Source: Bacteroidota bacterium (lineage in GTDB: Bacteria; Bacteroidota; Bacteroidia; Bacteroidales; Dysgonomonadaceae). From it: a DNA stretch of 64,000 nucleotides. Numbering within the stretch: the stretch's first letter is position 1; every line of letters begins with the position of its first letter. The stretch spans positions 186,001 to 250,000 of the forward strand of contig JAFADY010000063.1 of assembly GCA_023424395.1 (NCBI GenBank). The letters are read 5' to 3'. Shown in pieces: positions 1 to 9,537 of this stretch. Below the pieces are notes generated by a model. It worked only from the letters and a program-made list of their open reading frames with translations. It ran no database searches and had not been told where the DNA came from. Made by a program: the position numbers and the translations under genes.

Positions 1-1701
1 TTGCATGTCGTTTTTTACATCGCGTGTTGCTTTTATTTGGTCGGGCGTGTCTTCGTACATGAACGAAGCTTCCAATTCCGTTTGCAGGTAAGTGTCTTTG
101 GAAAAGGCAAATCCTTTCTCGTCTTGCCGTTGGGCGTATAGCTTTATTAGGTCGCGGGCAATGTCTTTGATTTTCGATTTGGTGCGCTCTTTGGTTCTTT
201 CCCAAGCGCCCGAACCGAGTTTGTTGAGTTGAGGCGATTCACCTTCCTTGCCTTTGTATTTCGATATTTTGTGCAGCGAATGGATGGACACGAAAACGGC
301 ATCGTTGTTCAGATAAGTGAGTTTAATGACTTCCTGTATGGTCTCTCCGATGCGCAGGCGTACCAATCCTGAAAATTTTCCCACGCCGTGGTCTAAATGC
401 ACCACATAATCTCCGGGCTGTAACTGATTGATCTCTTTAAGCGTAAGTGCTATCTTGCCCGAGCGGGCTTGGTCGGATTTGAGGTTATACTTATGAAATC
501 TATCGAATATCTGATGATCGGTGAAACAGCAGATTTTTAGCGTTTCATCCGAAAAACCTTCGTGCAACGTTTTATTTACCGATGCGAAAGAGATGTCCTC
601 CCCGCGGTCTTCGAAAATGTGGAAAAGGCGTTTTTGTTGTTTCTCACTGTCGCTCAGGATATAAATGGTGTAACCCTGTTCCAAGAAGGTTTTGAGAGAA
701 TCGGTAATGAGGCCGAAGTTTTTGTGAAACAATGGTTGCGGCGATGTGTTGAATTGCAACGTAGCATCGGGCGTATCCAAAAGTTTTGTGTCGAAACGTA
801 AATGCTTGAACGGTTGAAGAGCCGATAAAAATTCCTGTTTCGATATCAGATCGGCTTTTACCAGCTCCACATCGTTTAGGTCGATATTCAGCTCAGTATT
901 ATTGATGCTTTCTATGCGGCTTTCGATCCACCGGATGTCTTCAATCCCGATAATGGCATCCGACGGAAGCGAATTAAAAAGTACGGCATTTTTGGTTTTC
1001 GACTTGCCAAATTCTGGAACAATGGTAATGTCGTTATAATTTTCTCTGGAGAGCTGACTTTCTACCTCGAAACTCCGGATTGTTTCCACTTCATCTCCAA
1101 AGAAATCGATGCGATACGGATATTCGTTAGAAAATGAGAAAACATCCAGAATACTGCCTCTTGCGGCATATTGTCCGGGCTCGTAAACATAATCCACATA
1201 CTGAAAACCGTATGAATGCAGTATTTCCGCAACAAATCCCGAATCTACTTGTTCGCCGATGGAGAGTTTCAGCGTATTTTCTATCAAGGTTTCTTTTGAA
1301 ATAGTTTTTTCTGCTAACGCATCGGGATAGGAAACAATAATTAACGGAGAATGAGGGTTTTGTAGGCGGGTGAGGGTTTCGGTACGTAAAATCTCGTTTG
1401 CCGCATCAATTTGTCCGAATTTCGCGGCGCGTTTGTATGCCGAAGGAAAAAACAACACATCTTGCGTGCCCAATATCTGGATAATGTCATGATAAAAATA
1501 CCCGGCAGAATCTAACTCGTTCAGGATGAAAAGGTAGGTTTGAGGATTTTTTTTAAACAGCGAGGCGGCGAAAAGAGCACGTGACGACCCGTGCAAACCT
1601 CTTGCCGAAATAGTTTTTACTTCTTTCAACAGTTTGTTCGCAGCCGAAACATTGGGATGATTCTCCACCAAATGGAGTAGCTGGGTAATGTCTAAAGCCA
1701 T
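1..1701 (-). CDS. mfd: Transcription-repair coupling factor Mfd, N-terminal half (partial)
   Basis: Reading from the ATG at 1701 the frame is open to the window edge (567 codons), so the C-terminal translocase part lies outside. Mfd is a cytoplasmic DNA translocase that removes RNA polymerase stalled at lesions and recruits UvrA. Visible: an N-terminal UvrB-like region (about residues 1-400), then the RNA-polymerase-interacting CarD-like/Tudor segment with QPGDYVVHLDHGVGKFSG near residue 430, and the start of the helicase domain (TPDQIKATRDVKNDMQ) at the edge. These are family hallmarks. The start is fixed by a -7 promoter element 15 bp upstream, which implies a very short leader. It diverges from the glycogen genes. 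uvrA and mutS are also in this window but are not linked to it. Confidence 0.95.
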   Translation of the reverse strand, partial: MALDITQLLHLVENHPNVSAANKLLKEVKTISARGLHGSSRALFAASLFKKNPQTYLFILNELDSAGYFYHDIIQILGTQDVLFFPSAYKRAAKFGQIDAANEILRTETLTRLQNPHSPLIIVSYPDALAEKTISKETLIENTLKLSIGEQVDSGFVAEILHSYGFQYVDYVYEPGQYAARGSILDVFSFSNEYPYRIDFFGDEVETIRSFEVESQLSRENYNDITIVPEFGKSKTKNAVLFNSLPSDAIIGIEDIRWIESRIESINNTELNIDLNDVELVKADLISKQEFLSALQPFKHLRFDTKLLDTPDATLQFNTSPQPLFHKNFGLITDSLKTFLEQGYTIYILSDSEKQQKRLFHIFEDRGEDISFASVNKTLHEGFSDETLKICCFTDHQIFDRFHKYNLKSDQARSGKIALTLKEINQLQPGDYVVHLDHGVGKFSGLVRLRIGETIQEVIKLTYLNNDAVFVSIHSLHKISKYKGKEGESPQLNKLGSGAWERTKERTKSKIKDIARDLIKLYAQRQDEKGFAFSKDTYLQTELEASFMYEDTPDQIKATRDVKNDMQ

Positions 1702-1715
1702 TGTTTTAACGGATG

Positions 1716-1723
1716 CAAAGGTA
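1716..1723 (-). promoter_or_regulatory. -7 promoter element of mfd
   Basis: The minus strand reads TACCTTTG, matching the Bacteroidetes TAnnTTTG element. Initiation about 7 nt downstream would leave a leader of only about 8 nt. No clear -33 TTTG partner was seen. Confidence 0.5.
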
Positions 1724-1763
1724 ACGTTTTTTTATGGTTGTTCGTTAGGGATATTTTAGAATT

Positions 1764-1799
1764 TTTGTAGGACTATTTCGGCGCAAAATGTTATCTTTG
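1764..1799 (+). promoter_or_regulatory. Promoter of the glycogen synthase gene
   Basis: TTTG at 1764-1767 and TATCTTTG at 1792-1799 resemble the -33/-7 pair, though the 24-bp gap is longer than the usual 19-21. The start codon follows 30 bp downstream. Confidence 0.5.
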
Positions 1800-1828
1800 C
1801 CTTTCTATTTACCAAGTGATTATTTTTT

Positions 1829-3526
1829 ATGCAAATAGACAAGGACCATACTCCCGATTATGTATTTGAAACAAGTTGGGAAGTGTGTAACAAAGTTGGA
1901 GGCATTTACACAGTTTTATCTACCAAAGCCAAATCTCTTCAGAAATTATATAAAGACAAGGTTTTTTTCGTCGGCCCCGATATATTGAAAAAATCGGATA
2001 ACCCGTGGTTCATAGAAGATAAAAAATTATTCGCCGCATGGCGCGATTTTGCTAAAATAAACCAAGACTTGCACATCCGGGTAGGCAGATGGGATGTTCC
2101 CGGGCAGCCGATCGTTTTTCTGATCAAGTTCGATAAGTTTTTTGAAAGGAAAAACGAAATCTATTCCCAAATGTGGAACGATTTCGGCGTGGATTCCATG
2201 CTCGCCTATGGCGATTATCACGATTCGTGCATGTTTGCGTATGCAACCGGAGTGGTTATAGAGAGTTTTTATCGTTTTCACCGGCTGGAAGCCAACAGGG
2301 TAATAGCGCATTTCAATGAGTGGCAATTGGGTATGGGCGTGCTGTATATCAAGAAAAACGTTCCGAAAATAGCCACGGTCTTTACTACTCATGCCACTTC
2401 TATGGGGCGTTCTATCGCGGGTAACAATCTCCCGCTCTACAACAACCTGAAAAATTATAACGCCGACCAAATGGCGCGCGAACTGAATATGGTTGCCAAG
2501 CATTCCATAGAAAAGAGAGCGGCGCAAAACGCCGATTGCTTCACGACTGTGAGCGATATAACCGCGCAGGAATGCACACAGTTTTTGCAACGCCATCCCG
2601 ATGTAGTTACGCCAAACGGTTTCGAGAAAGGGTTTATCCCCAAAGGGTTGCAATATAGGCGTGCGCGAATAAAAGCGCGTGAAGCGCTTTTTAGGGTCAG
2701 CGAGAAACTGCTGGGTTATCCCGTTCATCCCGATGCTTTACTCGTGGGCATAAGCGGGCGTTACGAATATAAAAATAAAGGGATCGATGTTTTTATCGAT
2801 GCTATGAACCACCTGGATAAAATGCCGCAATTATCAAAGGATGTTATCGCGTTTTTGATGATCCCGGCTTGGATAAAAGGGCCAGATAAAGAATTACAAG
2901 CACAGCTTAACGGAAAAAAAGAAACGAACGGCAAAAAAAATACTGAAAAATGTCCGTTTGTTACGCACGAATTACATGACCCCGAAAACGATAATATTGT
3001 TCAACATGTGGAACGCGCCGGTTTCTGCAACGCCGAAAACAATCGGGTGAAAATTATCTTCGTCCCTTCTTACTTGAATGAGAACGACGGTATTTTCAAC
3101 ATGTCGTACTACGATCTGCTTATAGGGTTTGATGTTTCGGTTTTCCCTTCCTATTACGAACCTTGGGGATACACGCCGCATGAAAGTGTGGCATTTTCCA
3201 TTCCTACCATCACCACAACGCTTGCAGGATTCGGGGTTTGGGCGCAAAAAAACGGCGATGAGTTTGAAGGATTAGATGACGGCGTTCACGTAATCTTTCG
3301 TGACGACACCAACAGTAAAGAAGTTATTGAAGAAATAGCCACCACCATTTACGATTTTACATTGAAAAGCGTCGATCAGGTAAATGTATTGAAAAAAATT
3401 GCCGCCGACTTATCCGATAAAGCGGATTGGAAACATTTTATCGTTCATTACCAAGACGCTTATTGCAAAGCATTGCATAATTCTTTTGTGAGATTATCCA
3501 AACCCCATAAACTAAAAGCTGAATAA
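1829..3526 (+). CDS. Glycogen synthase, GT3 (eukaryote-like) family
   Basis: Predicted to extend alpha-1,4-glucan from a nucleotide sugar in the cytoplasm. The N-terminus (FETSWEVCNKVGGIYTVLS) is the characteristic GT3 opening, in which the lysine and following glycines bind the donor. A C-terminal GT-B half holds PSYYEPWGYTPHESVAF, with the donor-binding glutamates. At 565 aa it lacks the long regulatory tails of animal enzymes, as is usual in Bacteroidetes. It is not the GlgA (GT5) type. The phosphorylase follows 99 bp downstream on the same strand, so the two probably form a storage-polysaccharide operon. Donor specificity (UDP- or ADP-glucose) cannot be read from sequence. Confidence 0.9.
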   Translation: MQIDKDHTPDYVFETSWEVCNKVGGIYTVLSTKAKSLQKLYKDKVFFVGPDILKKSDNPWFIEDKKLFAAWRDFAKINQDLHIRVGRWDVPGQPIVFLIKFDKFFERKNEIYSQMWNDFGVDSMLAYGDYHDSCMFAYATGVVIESFYRFHRLEANRVIAHFNEWQLGMGVLYIKKNVPKIATVFTTHATSMGRSIAGNNLPLYNNLKNYNADQMARELNMVAKHSIEKRAAQNADCFTTVSDITAQECTQFLQRHPDVVTPNGFEKGFIPKGLQYRRARIKAREALFRVSEKLLGYPVHPDALLVGISGRYEYKNKGIDVFIDAMNHLDKMPQLSKDVIAFLMIPAWIKGPDKELQAQLNGKKETNGKKNTEKCPFVTHELHDPENDNIVQHVERAGFCNAENNRVKIIFVPSYLNENDGIFNMSYYDLLIGFDVSVFPSYYEPWGYTPHESVAFSIPTITTTLAGFGVWAQKNGDEFEGLDDGVHVIFRDDTNSKEVIEEIATTIYDFTLKSVDQVNVLKKIAADLSDKADWKHFIVHYQDAYCKALHNSFVRLSKPHKLKAE

Positions 3527-3549
3527 GTTTGTTATACGTTTAGGTTATT

Positions 3550-3570
3550 AAGTTGGCTTTGTGCCGACTT
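3550..3570 (+). other. Intercistronic stem-loop between glycogen synthase and phosphorylase
   Basis: AAGTTGGC pairs with GCCGACTT (one T-G wobble) around a TTTGT loop. No T-tract follows, so it is not a standard terminator. It could affect mRNA processing or stability. Confidence 0.4.
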
Positions 3571-3625
3571 CTCAATTATTACTATCATTCATGACAGAAA
3601 ATACAAATAAATTAATATTTTAAAA

Positions 3626-6193
3626 ATGATTATCAGAGCGAGTTACTCGAACATCCCTGTATGGCGCGATGTGCATGTGCACTCCAAATTGCCTGACAGG
3701 CTAAAACCATTGGAAGAAGTTGCCCACAACCTTTGGTGGGTGTGGAACGAAGAGGCAAAAGACCTTTTTGAATTGTTGGATTTGGAAGAATACGAAAAAG
3801 GCGGTAAAAATCCCGTGGTTCTTTTACAGAATTTAAGAACGGAAAGAACCGAAGCCATATTGAACAACGAAGATTTGATGAACAGGATGGACCGGGTTTA
3901 TCAATCTTATCAAGAATATATCAATACACCTCTGGACGAAAATCGTCCGAGCATCGCTTATTTCAGCATGGAATACGGACTTTCGCACGTGTTGAAAATA
4001 TATTCGGGCGGTTTGGGTGTGTTGGCCGGTGATTATCTAAAAGAGGCAAGCGACAGCCGTGTAAGAATGACAGCTGTAGGCTTTCTTTACCGATTCGGCT
4101 ACTTCACGCAAAGTTTGTCAATGGACGGACAACAAATAGCCAATTACGAAGCACAAAATTTCGGAAGTTTACCCATCACGCAAGTTATGGACGAAAATAA
4201 CAAGCCTGTAGTTTTGCAAGTTCCTTTCCACGATAGAATTGTTTACTCCAACGTTTGGAAAGTAGCCGTGGGAAGAATCGACCTGTATTTAATGGATACC
4301 GATTTAGAACTTAACAGCGAATTCGACCGCTCCATCACGCACCAACTTTATGGCGGTGATTGGGAGAATCGGATGAAACAAGAATACTTGCTGGGTATCG
4401 GCGGAATGCTTCTATTAAAAAAGCTCGGCATCAAAAAAGATGTTTATCACATGAACGAAGGGCATGCCGCTTTAATCAACGCTTACCGGTTAAGGGATTA
4501 TGTGGTAGAAGAGAATCTCTCTTTCAACGAAGCTCTTGAAATTGTTCGTGCCTCATCGTTATACACCGTGCACACTCCTGTGCCGGCAGGACACGATTAT
4601 TTCGATGAAGAACTGATAAAAAAATACATGGAACCACTCTCCGCTAAAATCGGGATTCCATGGCAGCAGTTTATGGATATGGGACGCGATAATCCGGGCA
4701 CCCATGAAAAATTCTCGATGAGTGTTTTTGCCCTCAACACAGCGCAGGAATCCAACGGGGTAAGCAAGCTGCACGGCGATGTATCAAAAGTGATGTTTCA
4801 GCCGGTTTGGAAAGGTTACTTTCCCGAAGAGCTTCACGTGGGATATGTTACCAACGGCATTCACTTGCCTACTTGGGCTACTTCGTCGGTAAAGAGAATG
4901 TACGAAAACAACTTCGACGGTAATTTCTACAACGATCAATCGAATGTAGATATTTGGCGAAAAATATACGATTTAAGCGATGACGATATTTGGGCTTTGC
5001 GTATGCACCTGAAAGAGAAGCTGGTAGATTATATCAAAAGCGAGTTTTTAGACGGTTGGTTAAAAAATCAAGCCGATCCTTCGAGAATTATTTCCATGCT
5101 CGACGAGATAAATCCCAATGCTTTGCTTATCGGGTTTTCCCGACGCTTTGCAACGTATAAAAGAGCGCACCTGCTTTTCTCCGATTTAGACAGGTTGGCA
5201 AAAATACTGAATAACCCCGACCATCCGGTGCAATTTATTTTTGCGGGTAAAGCGCATCCTGCCGATGGCGGAGGACAAGCTTTGATAAAAAATATTGTTG
5301 AAATTTCGCGTCGTCCCGAATTTTTAGGCAAAATAATTTTCCTTGAAAATTACGATATGCGCCTGGCCAAACGTTTGATATCCGGCGTCGATATTTGGTT
5401 GAATACACCTACCCGCTTGCAGGAAGCATCGGGAACATCGGGCGAAAAAGCATTGATGAACGGAGTGTTGAACCTATCGGTTCTCGATGGTTGGTGGTAC
5501 GAAGGTTACGTTGAAGGCGCCGGATGGGCATTAACGGCCAAGAAAACATACGAGAATCAAAGCTTCCAAGACGAGTTAGATGCCTCGACACTATATGCTA
5601 TGCTCGAATCGGAAATTATTCCGCTCTATTTTGCGCGCAACAGCAATGGTTACTCTCATCAATGGATTCAGTACGTAAAGAAATCGATGGCTGAGATAGC
5701 TCCTCATTATACTACCAAACGTATGATGGACGATTATTTCGACCGTTTTTACCATAAACTTGCAGACAGGTCTAAACACTTGCGTGAAAATAATTTTGCG
5801 AAAGCAAAAGAAATTGTGAAATGGAAAGAAGACACAGCCTCTAAATGGGATAAGATAGAGGTGTTGAAACTTCACTTCGAACCGTTTCAAGACGTGGATA
5901 TAAACAACGGACACGATAGAATTTACGGCGAAGTGGTTATCGATAAGAAAGACATGGTTGCCGATTTGGGCCTTGAGTGTGTTTTGGTGGATTACGATTC
6001 GGTTGAAAACAAACCCACCTTTATTGAATCTTACGAATTTGACCTGATCAAAACCGAAGGTTCCAAACTATATTTCCAGACGCAAGAGGCGTTGAACGAC
6101 CCGGGAACGCATCAATACGCATTGCGTATTTATCCCAAAAATCCCGACCTGCCTCATCGCATGGACTTTGCTTATGTGAAGTGGATCAGTTAA
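3626..6193 (+). CDS. glgP: Alpha-glucan (glycogen/maltodextrin) phosphorylase, GT35
   Basis: Releases glucose-1-phosphate from alpha-1,4-glucan using PLP, in the cytoplasm. The N-terminus carries the DUF3417 segment typical of the non-E. coli phosphorylase branch (VAHNLWWVWNEEAKDLFELL, from about residue 33). The catalytic half has ASGTSGEKALMNG; Lys608 should hold the PLP. The 855-aa length fits this branch. It follows the GT3 synthase, giving synthesis and breakdown of the same polymer in one unit. A strong terminator lies 60 bp past the stop. No branching or debranching enzyme is in the window. Confidence 0.92.
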   Translation: MIIRASYSNIPVWRDVHVHSKLPDRLKPLEEVAHNLWWVWNEEAKDLFELLDLEEYEKGGKNPVVLLQNLRTERTEAILNNEDLMNRMDRVYQSYQEYINTPLDENRPSIAYFSMEYGLSHVLKIYSGGLGVLAGDYLKEASDSRVRMTAVGFLYRFGYFTQSLSMDGQQIANYEAQNFGSLPITQVMDENNKPVVLQVPFHDRIVYSNVWKVAVGRIDLYLMDTDLELNSEFDRSITHQLYGGDWENRMKQEYLLGIGGMLLLKKLGIKKDVYHMNEGHAALINAYRLRDYVVEENLSFNEALEIVRASSLYTVHTPVPAGHDYFDEELIKKYMEPLSAKIGIPWQQFMDMGRDNPGTHEKFSMSVFALNTAQESNGVSKLHGDVSKVMFQPVWKGYFPEELHVGYVTNGIHLPTWATSSVKRMYENNFDGNFYNDQSNVDIWRKIYDLSDDDIWALRMHLKEKLVDYIKSEFLDGWLKNQADPSRIISMLDEINPNALLIGFSRRFATYKRAHLLFSDLDRLAKILNNPDHPVQFIFAGKAHPADGGGQALIKNIVEISRRPEFLGKIIFLENYDMRLAKRLISGVDIWLNTPTRLQEASGTSGEKALMNGVLNLSVLDGWWYEGYVEGAGWALTAKKTYENQSFQDELDASTLYAMLESEIIPLYFARNSNGYSHQWIQYVKKSMAEIAPHYTTKRMMDDYFDRFYHKLADRSKHLRENNFAKAKEIVKWKEDTASKWDKIEVLKLHFEPFQDVDINNGHDRIYGEVVIDKKDMVADLGLECVLVDYDSVENKPTFIESYEFDLIKTEGSKLYFQTQEALNDPGTHQYALRIYPKNPDLPHRMDFAYVKWIS

Positions 6194-6252
6194 AACCCCT
6201 CTAAATCTCCCTAAAGGGGAGACTTAATCCGTTTAGGATGGGTCGTAATAAT

Positions 6253-6287
6253 AAAGGGTGGCACTTCACGTGGCACCCTTTATTTTT
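6253..6287 (+). terminator. Rho-independent terminator after glgP
   Basis: AAAGGGTG (6253-6260) pairs with CACCCTTT (6274-6281); an inner CAC/GTG pair follows a single G-G mismatch, and the stem runs into TATTTTT. Confidence 0.8.
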
Positions 6288-6487
6288 GGTTCTAAAAGAC
6301 CATATTATTGAATTGAACAACAAGTAAATGTCGTTCGTGTTTTCCATGTAGATTGTGTTAACAGGTTATCAAGTAAGGATATCTTTAAACGATCTTTTTT
6401 AGACCGTCGTATTTTAATTTTACATGCCAAATCCAATTTCTTGGATAAAGGCTCTTTCAGAGACCGGGAATTCCAAATAAGCGGTTT

Positions 6488-6877
6488 TTATCGGCCGTAA
6501 TTCGGTTTTGTGAAAGTCCCCACATACGTTTCTCCGTCGAACATGAGCCGGATGGTGTAAGTGCCTGCCCGCAGCGAGGAGATGTTGATCACTTCAAATC
6601 CCATATCGTAAACCTCGAAATAAGATTGCCAAGCTGTTCTGCCTCCGGTAAGTTGCATCCATACTCCACCTCTGTAATTCATCACCTGGATGGTTACGTT
6701 ATTTCTGTCGGCTGTAGCGTCAATAATTATCTCGGTAGTGGATCGGGTCGTTCCGCCTTCTCTGCTAAAGATTATTTTATCTTGTTGATCTTTTACCTTA
6801 TTAGTATTTTCAATTGTAAAAGACGATAAAGAAACAAAACAAATGGCCAATAAAACAAATAAAAAATTCTTTTTCAT
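6488..6877 (-). CDS. Small secreted protein, DUF3244-like
   Basis: 129 aa. The start at 6877 is chosen because MKKNFLFVLLAICFVSLSSF is a clear signal peptide; an upstream in-frame ATG at 6940 would bury it. The mature part has beta-rich segments (VTIQVMNYRGG, AGTYTIRLMFDGETYVG) like the short Ig-like fold of DUF3244 proteins common in Bacteroides. Probably periplasmic or surface-exposed; function unknown. It lies 164 bp downstream of the TPR/HTH membrane gene on the same strand, so the larger protein may sense or regulate it. Family assignment is by pattern only. Confidence 0.65.
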   Translation of the reverse strand: MKKNFLFVLLAICFVSLSSFTIENTNKVKDQQDKIIFSREGGTTRSTTEIIIDATADRNNVTIQVMNYRGGVWMQLTGGRTAWQSYFEVYDMGFEVINISSLRAGTYTIRLMFDGETYVGTFTKPNYGR

Positions 6878-7041
6878 ATTGATTTTTATTTTATCATGAA
6901 TTACGGATACAAAGTAATAAAGGAAAAACCAACAAAACAAGAGCAGTATTAAAATTTAACGGTAGGACAAGAGCTAATCGTTTGATTATGAATATTATGT
7001 TTAAGCGTAATTTAACGGTTGTCAGACTGTAAAAAGATGAA

Positions 7042-8712
7042 TTATAAGAAGAAATTTTGGGGATCGATATCGTTTTGCAGTAATTTTTTCTTGAGTTGCG
7101 ATTTTCTTACCCGGATACTGTCGAGTGAAGTATTCATAAAAGTGGCTATTTGTTTGTTATTTGCCTGACACGATAAAAGCATTAAAAATAACTTTTCTTT
7201 TTCATTAAAAAGATTGTTGTTGTCATGCACGTTGGTAAAATAATAAAATGTTTTTTCGTCCGAAACAAGTTCTTTGGGAATATCTTTTATTTCTGATTGT
7301 GTTTCCTGCAAAATTTTTTGCATTGAATTGTATACTTTTGGCTGGGAGGATACGTATTTTTGGGTAAGTTTTTCGAACTGTTCCTGCAATACGGATAACC
7401 TGTCGGATATGTTTGAGTAAAGAAGCAACAGCCATTTTCTTTTGTTCGCTTCCTCATTTAATATGTTCGCTTCCAACTCTTTTTGTTGCATCTTATATTC
7501 AGTTTCTAGAAGTTTTATCTTTGTATTTTTCCTATTCCTCCACGTGATCATTAATAAAACTGATAATATAATACCTATTATCAGTGCGGTTATAATAATC
7601 GTCAAATTATGCTGACGCGTTTTTAAAATTTCATTTTCCGCTTCCGTTAAATCATATTTTTTTTCTAATTCTATAATTTGTGTGCTAAATCTTTCTTTTG
7701 AGAATTTTTGATATAATTCAGAAGCTGTTTTTCTATAATTATTTGAAACATTAAAATTACCCGTTTTTTCAGCAATACTAGCAACATTTTCATACAGGAG
7801 ATAATTATAACTGTCGTCTAACTCGCTAGCATATTCAATAGCTAACACTGCATAGTGCATAGCGCTATCAATTTTATTTAAACTACTGTACCTATCTGAA
7901 AGATTATAATATACTTTTGACAAGGCAGAAGTGTTATTTTGTGATAAAGCTAAAGGTAATTTCATTTTTTCTTTCTCTAATGCAATTTCATGCTCACCGC
8001 GAATGTCATGATATGTAGATTGTGCATTAAGAATTAAGTGTCTTTTATCCGTTAGGATATTATAGTAAAAGGATAGAGAATCCAAATACAATTTACCGTT
8101 TATAAAATCTTCTTTTGCCATAAGACTCCAATAGGATGCAAAGAAAGTGTCAAATATATGTAACGAGTCATTTTCAAGACGCGCAAACGTTAGAGCATCA
8201 TGAAAATATGTATTCGCGACATCAAAATTTCTACTGTTGTAATTGATATTACCGAGAAAATAATGGATCATGTACCCAATGGATGGATCAGGGGTGTTTT
8301 GTTGATGAAACAACCTATCAGCTTCTTTTAAGGGCTCGAATACGGTGCTGTCGTTTATACCCATTCGGGTGCGGACGATGCCTTGATAGGCGAGGGAGCG
8401 GATATAATTGTTGCTTTTGCTGTCGTGATTTTTATAATAATTTACAACGGAGTTTATGAGCGAATCGTTTTTGAAATTGACGTACGTTTTATCGTCCGAA
8501 ATAACTTTCAGCAAATGGTAGTAAGCGCGGTTATCGCGCGATAGATTTTTTTGATCGATGGTTTTTAAGCTGTCGGAAATATTAGCCGGGCGGCTGTCGA
8601 TTAAACTGTCCCAATGCGCTAAGCGCGCCGTATCGATTTTGTCGTTTTTCGGCGTGCAGGAAAAGGCAATTATAAAAATTACACACAGAACCTTACTTAA
8701 ATTTACTCGCAT
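7042..8712 (-). CDS. TPR-repeat membrane protein with C-terminal LuxR-like HTH
   Basis: 556 aa. An N-terminal hydrophobic segment ends in IAFSC, a possible lipobox. Helical TPR-like repeats follow (about 40-340), then one membrane helix (TIIITALIIGIILSVLLMI, about 368-386), a coiled coil, and a C-terminal segment (EKEKLFLMLLSCQANNKQIATFMN...SIRVRKSQLKKKL) resembling a LuxR/GerE HTH. This matches a Bacteroidetes class with a periplasmic TPR sensor and a cytoplasmic DNA-binding-like tail. It probably links an envelope signal to transcription; target and ligand are unknown. The small secreted protein lies just downstream. Confidence 0.7.
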   Translation of the reverse strand: MRVNLSKVLCVIFIIAFSCTPKNDKIDTARLAHWDSLIDSRPANISDSLKTIDQKNLSRDNRAYYHLLKVISDDKTYVNFKNDSLINSVVNYYKNHDSKSNNYIRSLAYQGIVRTRMGINDSTVFEPLKEADRLFHQQNTPDPSIGYMIHYFLGNINYNSRNFDVANTYFHDALTFARLENDSLHIFDTFFASYWSLMAKEDFINGKLYLDSLSFYYNILTDKRHLILNAQSTYHDIRGEHEIALEKEKMKLPLALSQNNTSALSKVYYNLSDRYSSLNKIDSAMHYAVLAIEYASELDDSYNYLLYENVASIAEKTGNFNVSNNYRKTASELYQKFSKERFSTQIIELEKKYDLTEAENEILKTRQHNLTIIITALIIGIILSVLLMITWRNRKNTKIKLLETEYKMQQKELEANILNEEANKRKWLLLLYSNISDRLSVLQEQFEKLTQKYVSSQPKVYNSMQKILQETQSEIKDIPKELVSDEKTFYYFTNVHDNNNLFNEKEKLFLMLLSCQANNKQIATFMNTSLDSIRVRKSQLKKKLLQNDIDPQNFFL

Positions 8713-8733
8713 TGATGTTGGAAAATCTCAGGA

Positions 8734-8741
8734 CAAAGATA
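8734..8741 (-). promoter_or_regulatory. -7 promoter element of the TPR/HTH gene
   Basis: The minus strand reads TATCTTTG (TAnnTTTG), 21 bp upstream of the ATG. No convincing -33 element. Confidence 0.45.
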
Positions 8742-8753
8742 GTTAAATTTGTC

Positions 8754-8795
8754 AATGATAAGTTATAAATTATAAGTGTAAAGTGTAAAAAATTT
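8754..8795. repeat. Heptanucleotide tandem array
   Basis: Consecutive 7-bp units AATGATA, AGTTATA, AATTATA, AGTGTAA, AGTGTAA run in strict register. One of several 7-bp-period intergenic arrays in the window. Confidence 0.55.
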
Positions 8796-8853
8796 TCAAT
8801 TAAGAGTGGATGGGTAGACAAGTAGACTTGGAGACGCTGAGAGTGAGGCTGCT

Positions 8854-8918
8854 TTCATTTGTCGTATTGAACGTAGTAATCCCGATAGCTATTGGGATCA
8901 CTACGTTCAGAATGACAG
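8854..8918. repeat. Dispersed palindromic repeat, copy 1
   Basis: An imperfect inverted repeat: a left arm around TATTGAACGTAGT and a right arm ACTACGTTCAGAATGACA enclose ATCCC/GGGAT. Related copies lie at 8990-9068, 10062-10143 and 47911-48007. Confidence 0.65.
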
Positions 8919-8942
8919 CATAGACATTAGCTCCTCTGATTT

Positions 8943-9068
8943 ATTCTTGCTTTGCAACACACCGATTTGGAACCGGCGGGAGCGAGGTCTTTCATTTGTC
9001 ATATTGAACAAAGTGAAATATCTATATTCCTAACTTTGTTGGATTCTTCACTACGTTCAGAATGATAG
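8943..9068. repeat. Long direct repeat A, upstream of the toxin-antitoxin pair, with palindromic repeat copy 2
   Basis: About 126 bp, from ATTCTTGCTTTGCAACACAC through to ACTACGTTCAGAATGATAG. It is repeated at 10014-10143 with scattered mismatches. The right two-thirds is the dispersed palindrome. Confidence 0.75.
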
Positions 9069-9228
9069 CTAGACTGGGGTTGGGAGCATAAGCGGGCGGA
9101 CTTGCTATGTTTGTTTATTTGGGGAGTATCCCTTAGAATTTGGCTTTGGCTCCGCCGATTTCCGCTAGAACTTGTTCGCTCGTGTAGACGAGAATTCAAG
9201 CCTTTAGGTAAAGTTTCGGATACACATA

Positions 9229-9537
9229 TTACATTTTTATCGCCAATTCTAAATGTCCGCCAAATCCTTTTTCAATGATTCTTTGGAGTGTCGAAATGCG
9301 AACGTCCTTTATATTGTTTTCAATTCGTGAAATGTAGCCTTTGTTTGTGCCGACTTTTTTGGCAAGTTCCTCTTGTGTCATTCCTTTTTCAAGTCGTGCT
9401 TGTTGAAGAATGAAACCGAGTTTAAACTCTTCGTAGCCTTTCTCGAAGTTGTCTCGCTTTTTAGTGCCTTTTTTGCCATATTGTTCCTCAACAAATTGGT
9501 CAAGAGATTTTAAATTTTTATTTTTTTTCGTATTCAT
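9229..9537 (-). CDS. XRE-family HTH antitoxin (HigA-like)
   Basis: 102 aa. A basic N-terminus (MNTKKNKNLKSLDQFVEEQYG) precedes a Cro/C1-type HTH at about 45-95: LQQARLEKGMTQEELAKKVG, then TNKGYISRIENN (recognition helix) and ISTLQRIIEKGF. This is the usual antitoxin and autorepressor of RelE/HigB-type toxins. It starts 20 bp inside the end of the upstream toxin gene, so the two are translationally coupled in toxin-first (hig) order. Expected role: neutralise the toxin and repress the shared promoter. Confidence 0.85.
   Translation of the reverse strand: MNTKKNKNLKSLDQFVEEQYGKKGTKKRDNFEKGYEEFKLGFILQQARLEKGMTQEELAKKVGTNKGYISRIENNIKDVRISTLQRIIEKGFGGHLELAIKM

Noticed and set aside
562..801. Plus-strand frame inside mfd
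   Set aside because: Antisense shadow of a strongly conserved coding sequence.
2027..2728. 233-codon minus frame inside the glycogen synthase gene
   Set aside because: Antisense to a recognised enzyme; no homology features, no signal or domain.
6194..6230. Short palindromic-looking CCCTCTAAATCTCCCTAAAGG tract as an insertion-sequence end
   Set aside because: Only one copy in the window and no transposase; may be a widespread Bacteroidetes repeat fragment but not supportable here.
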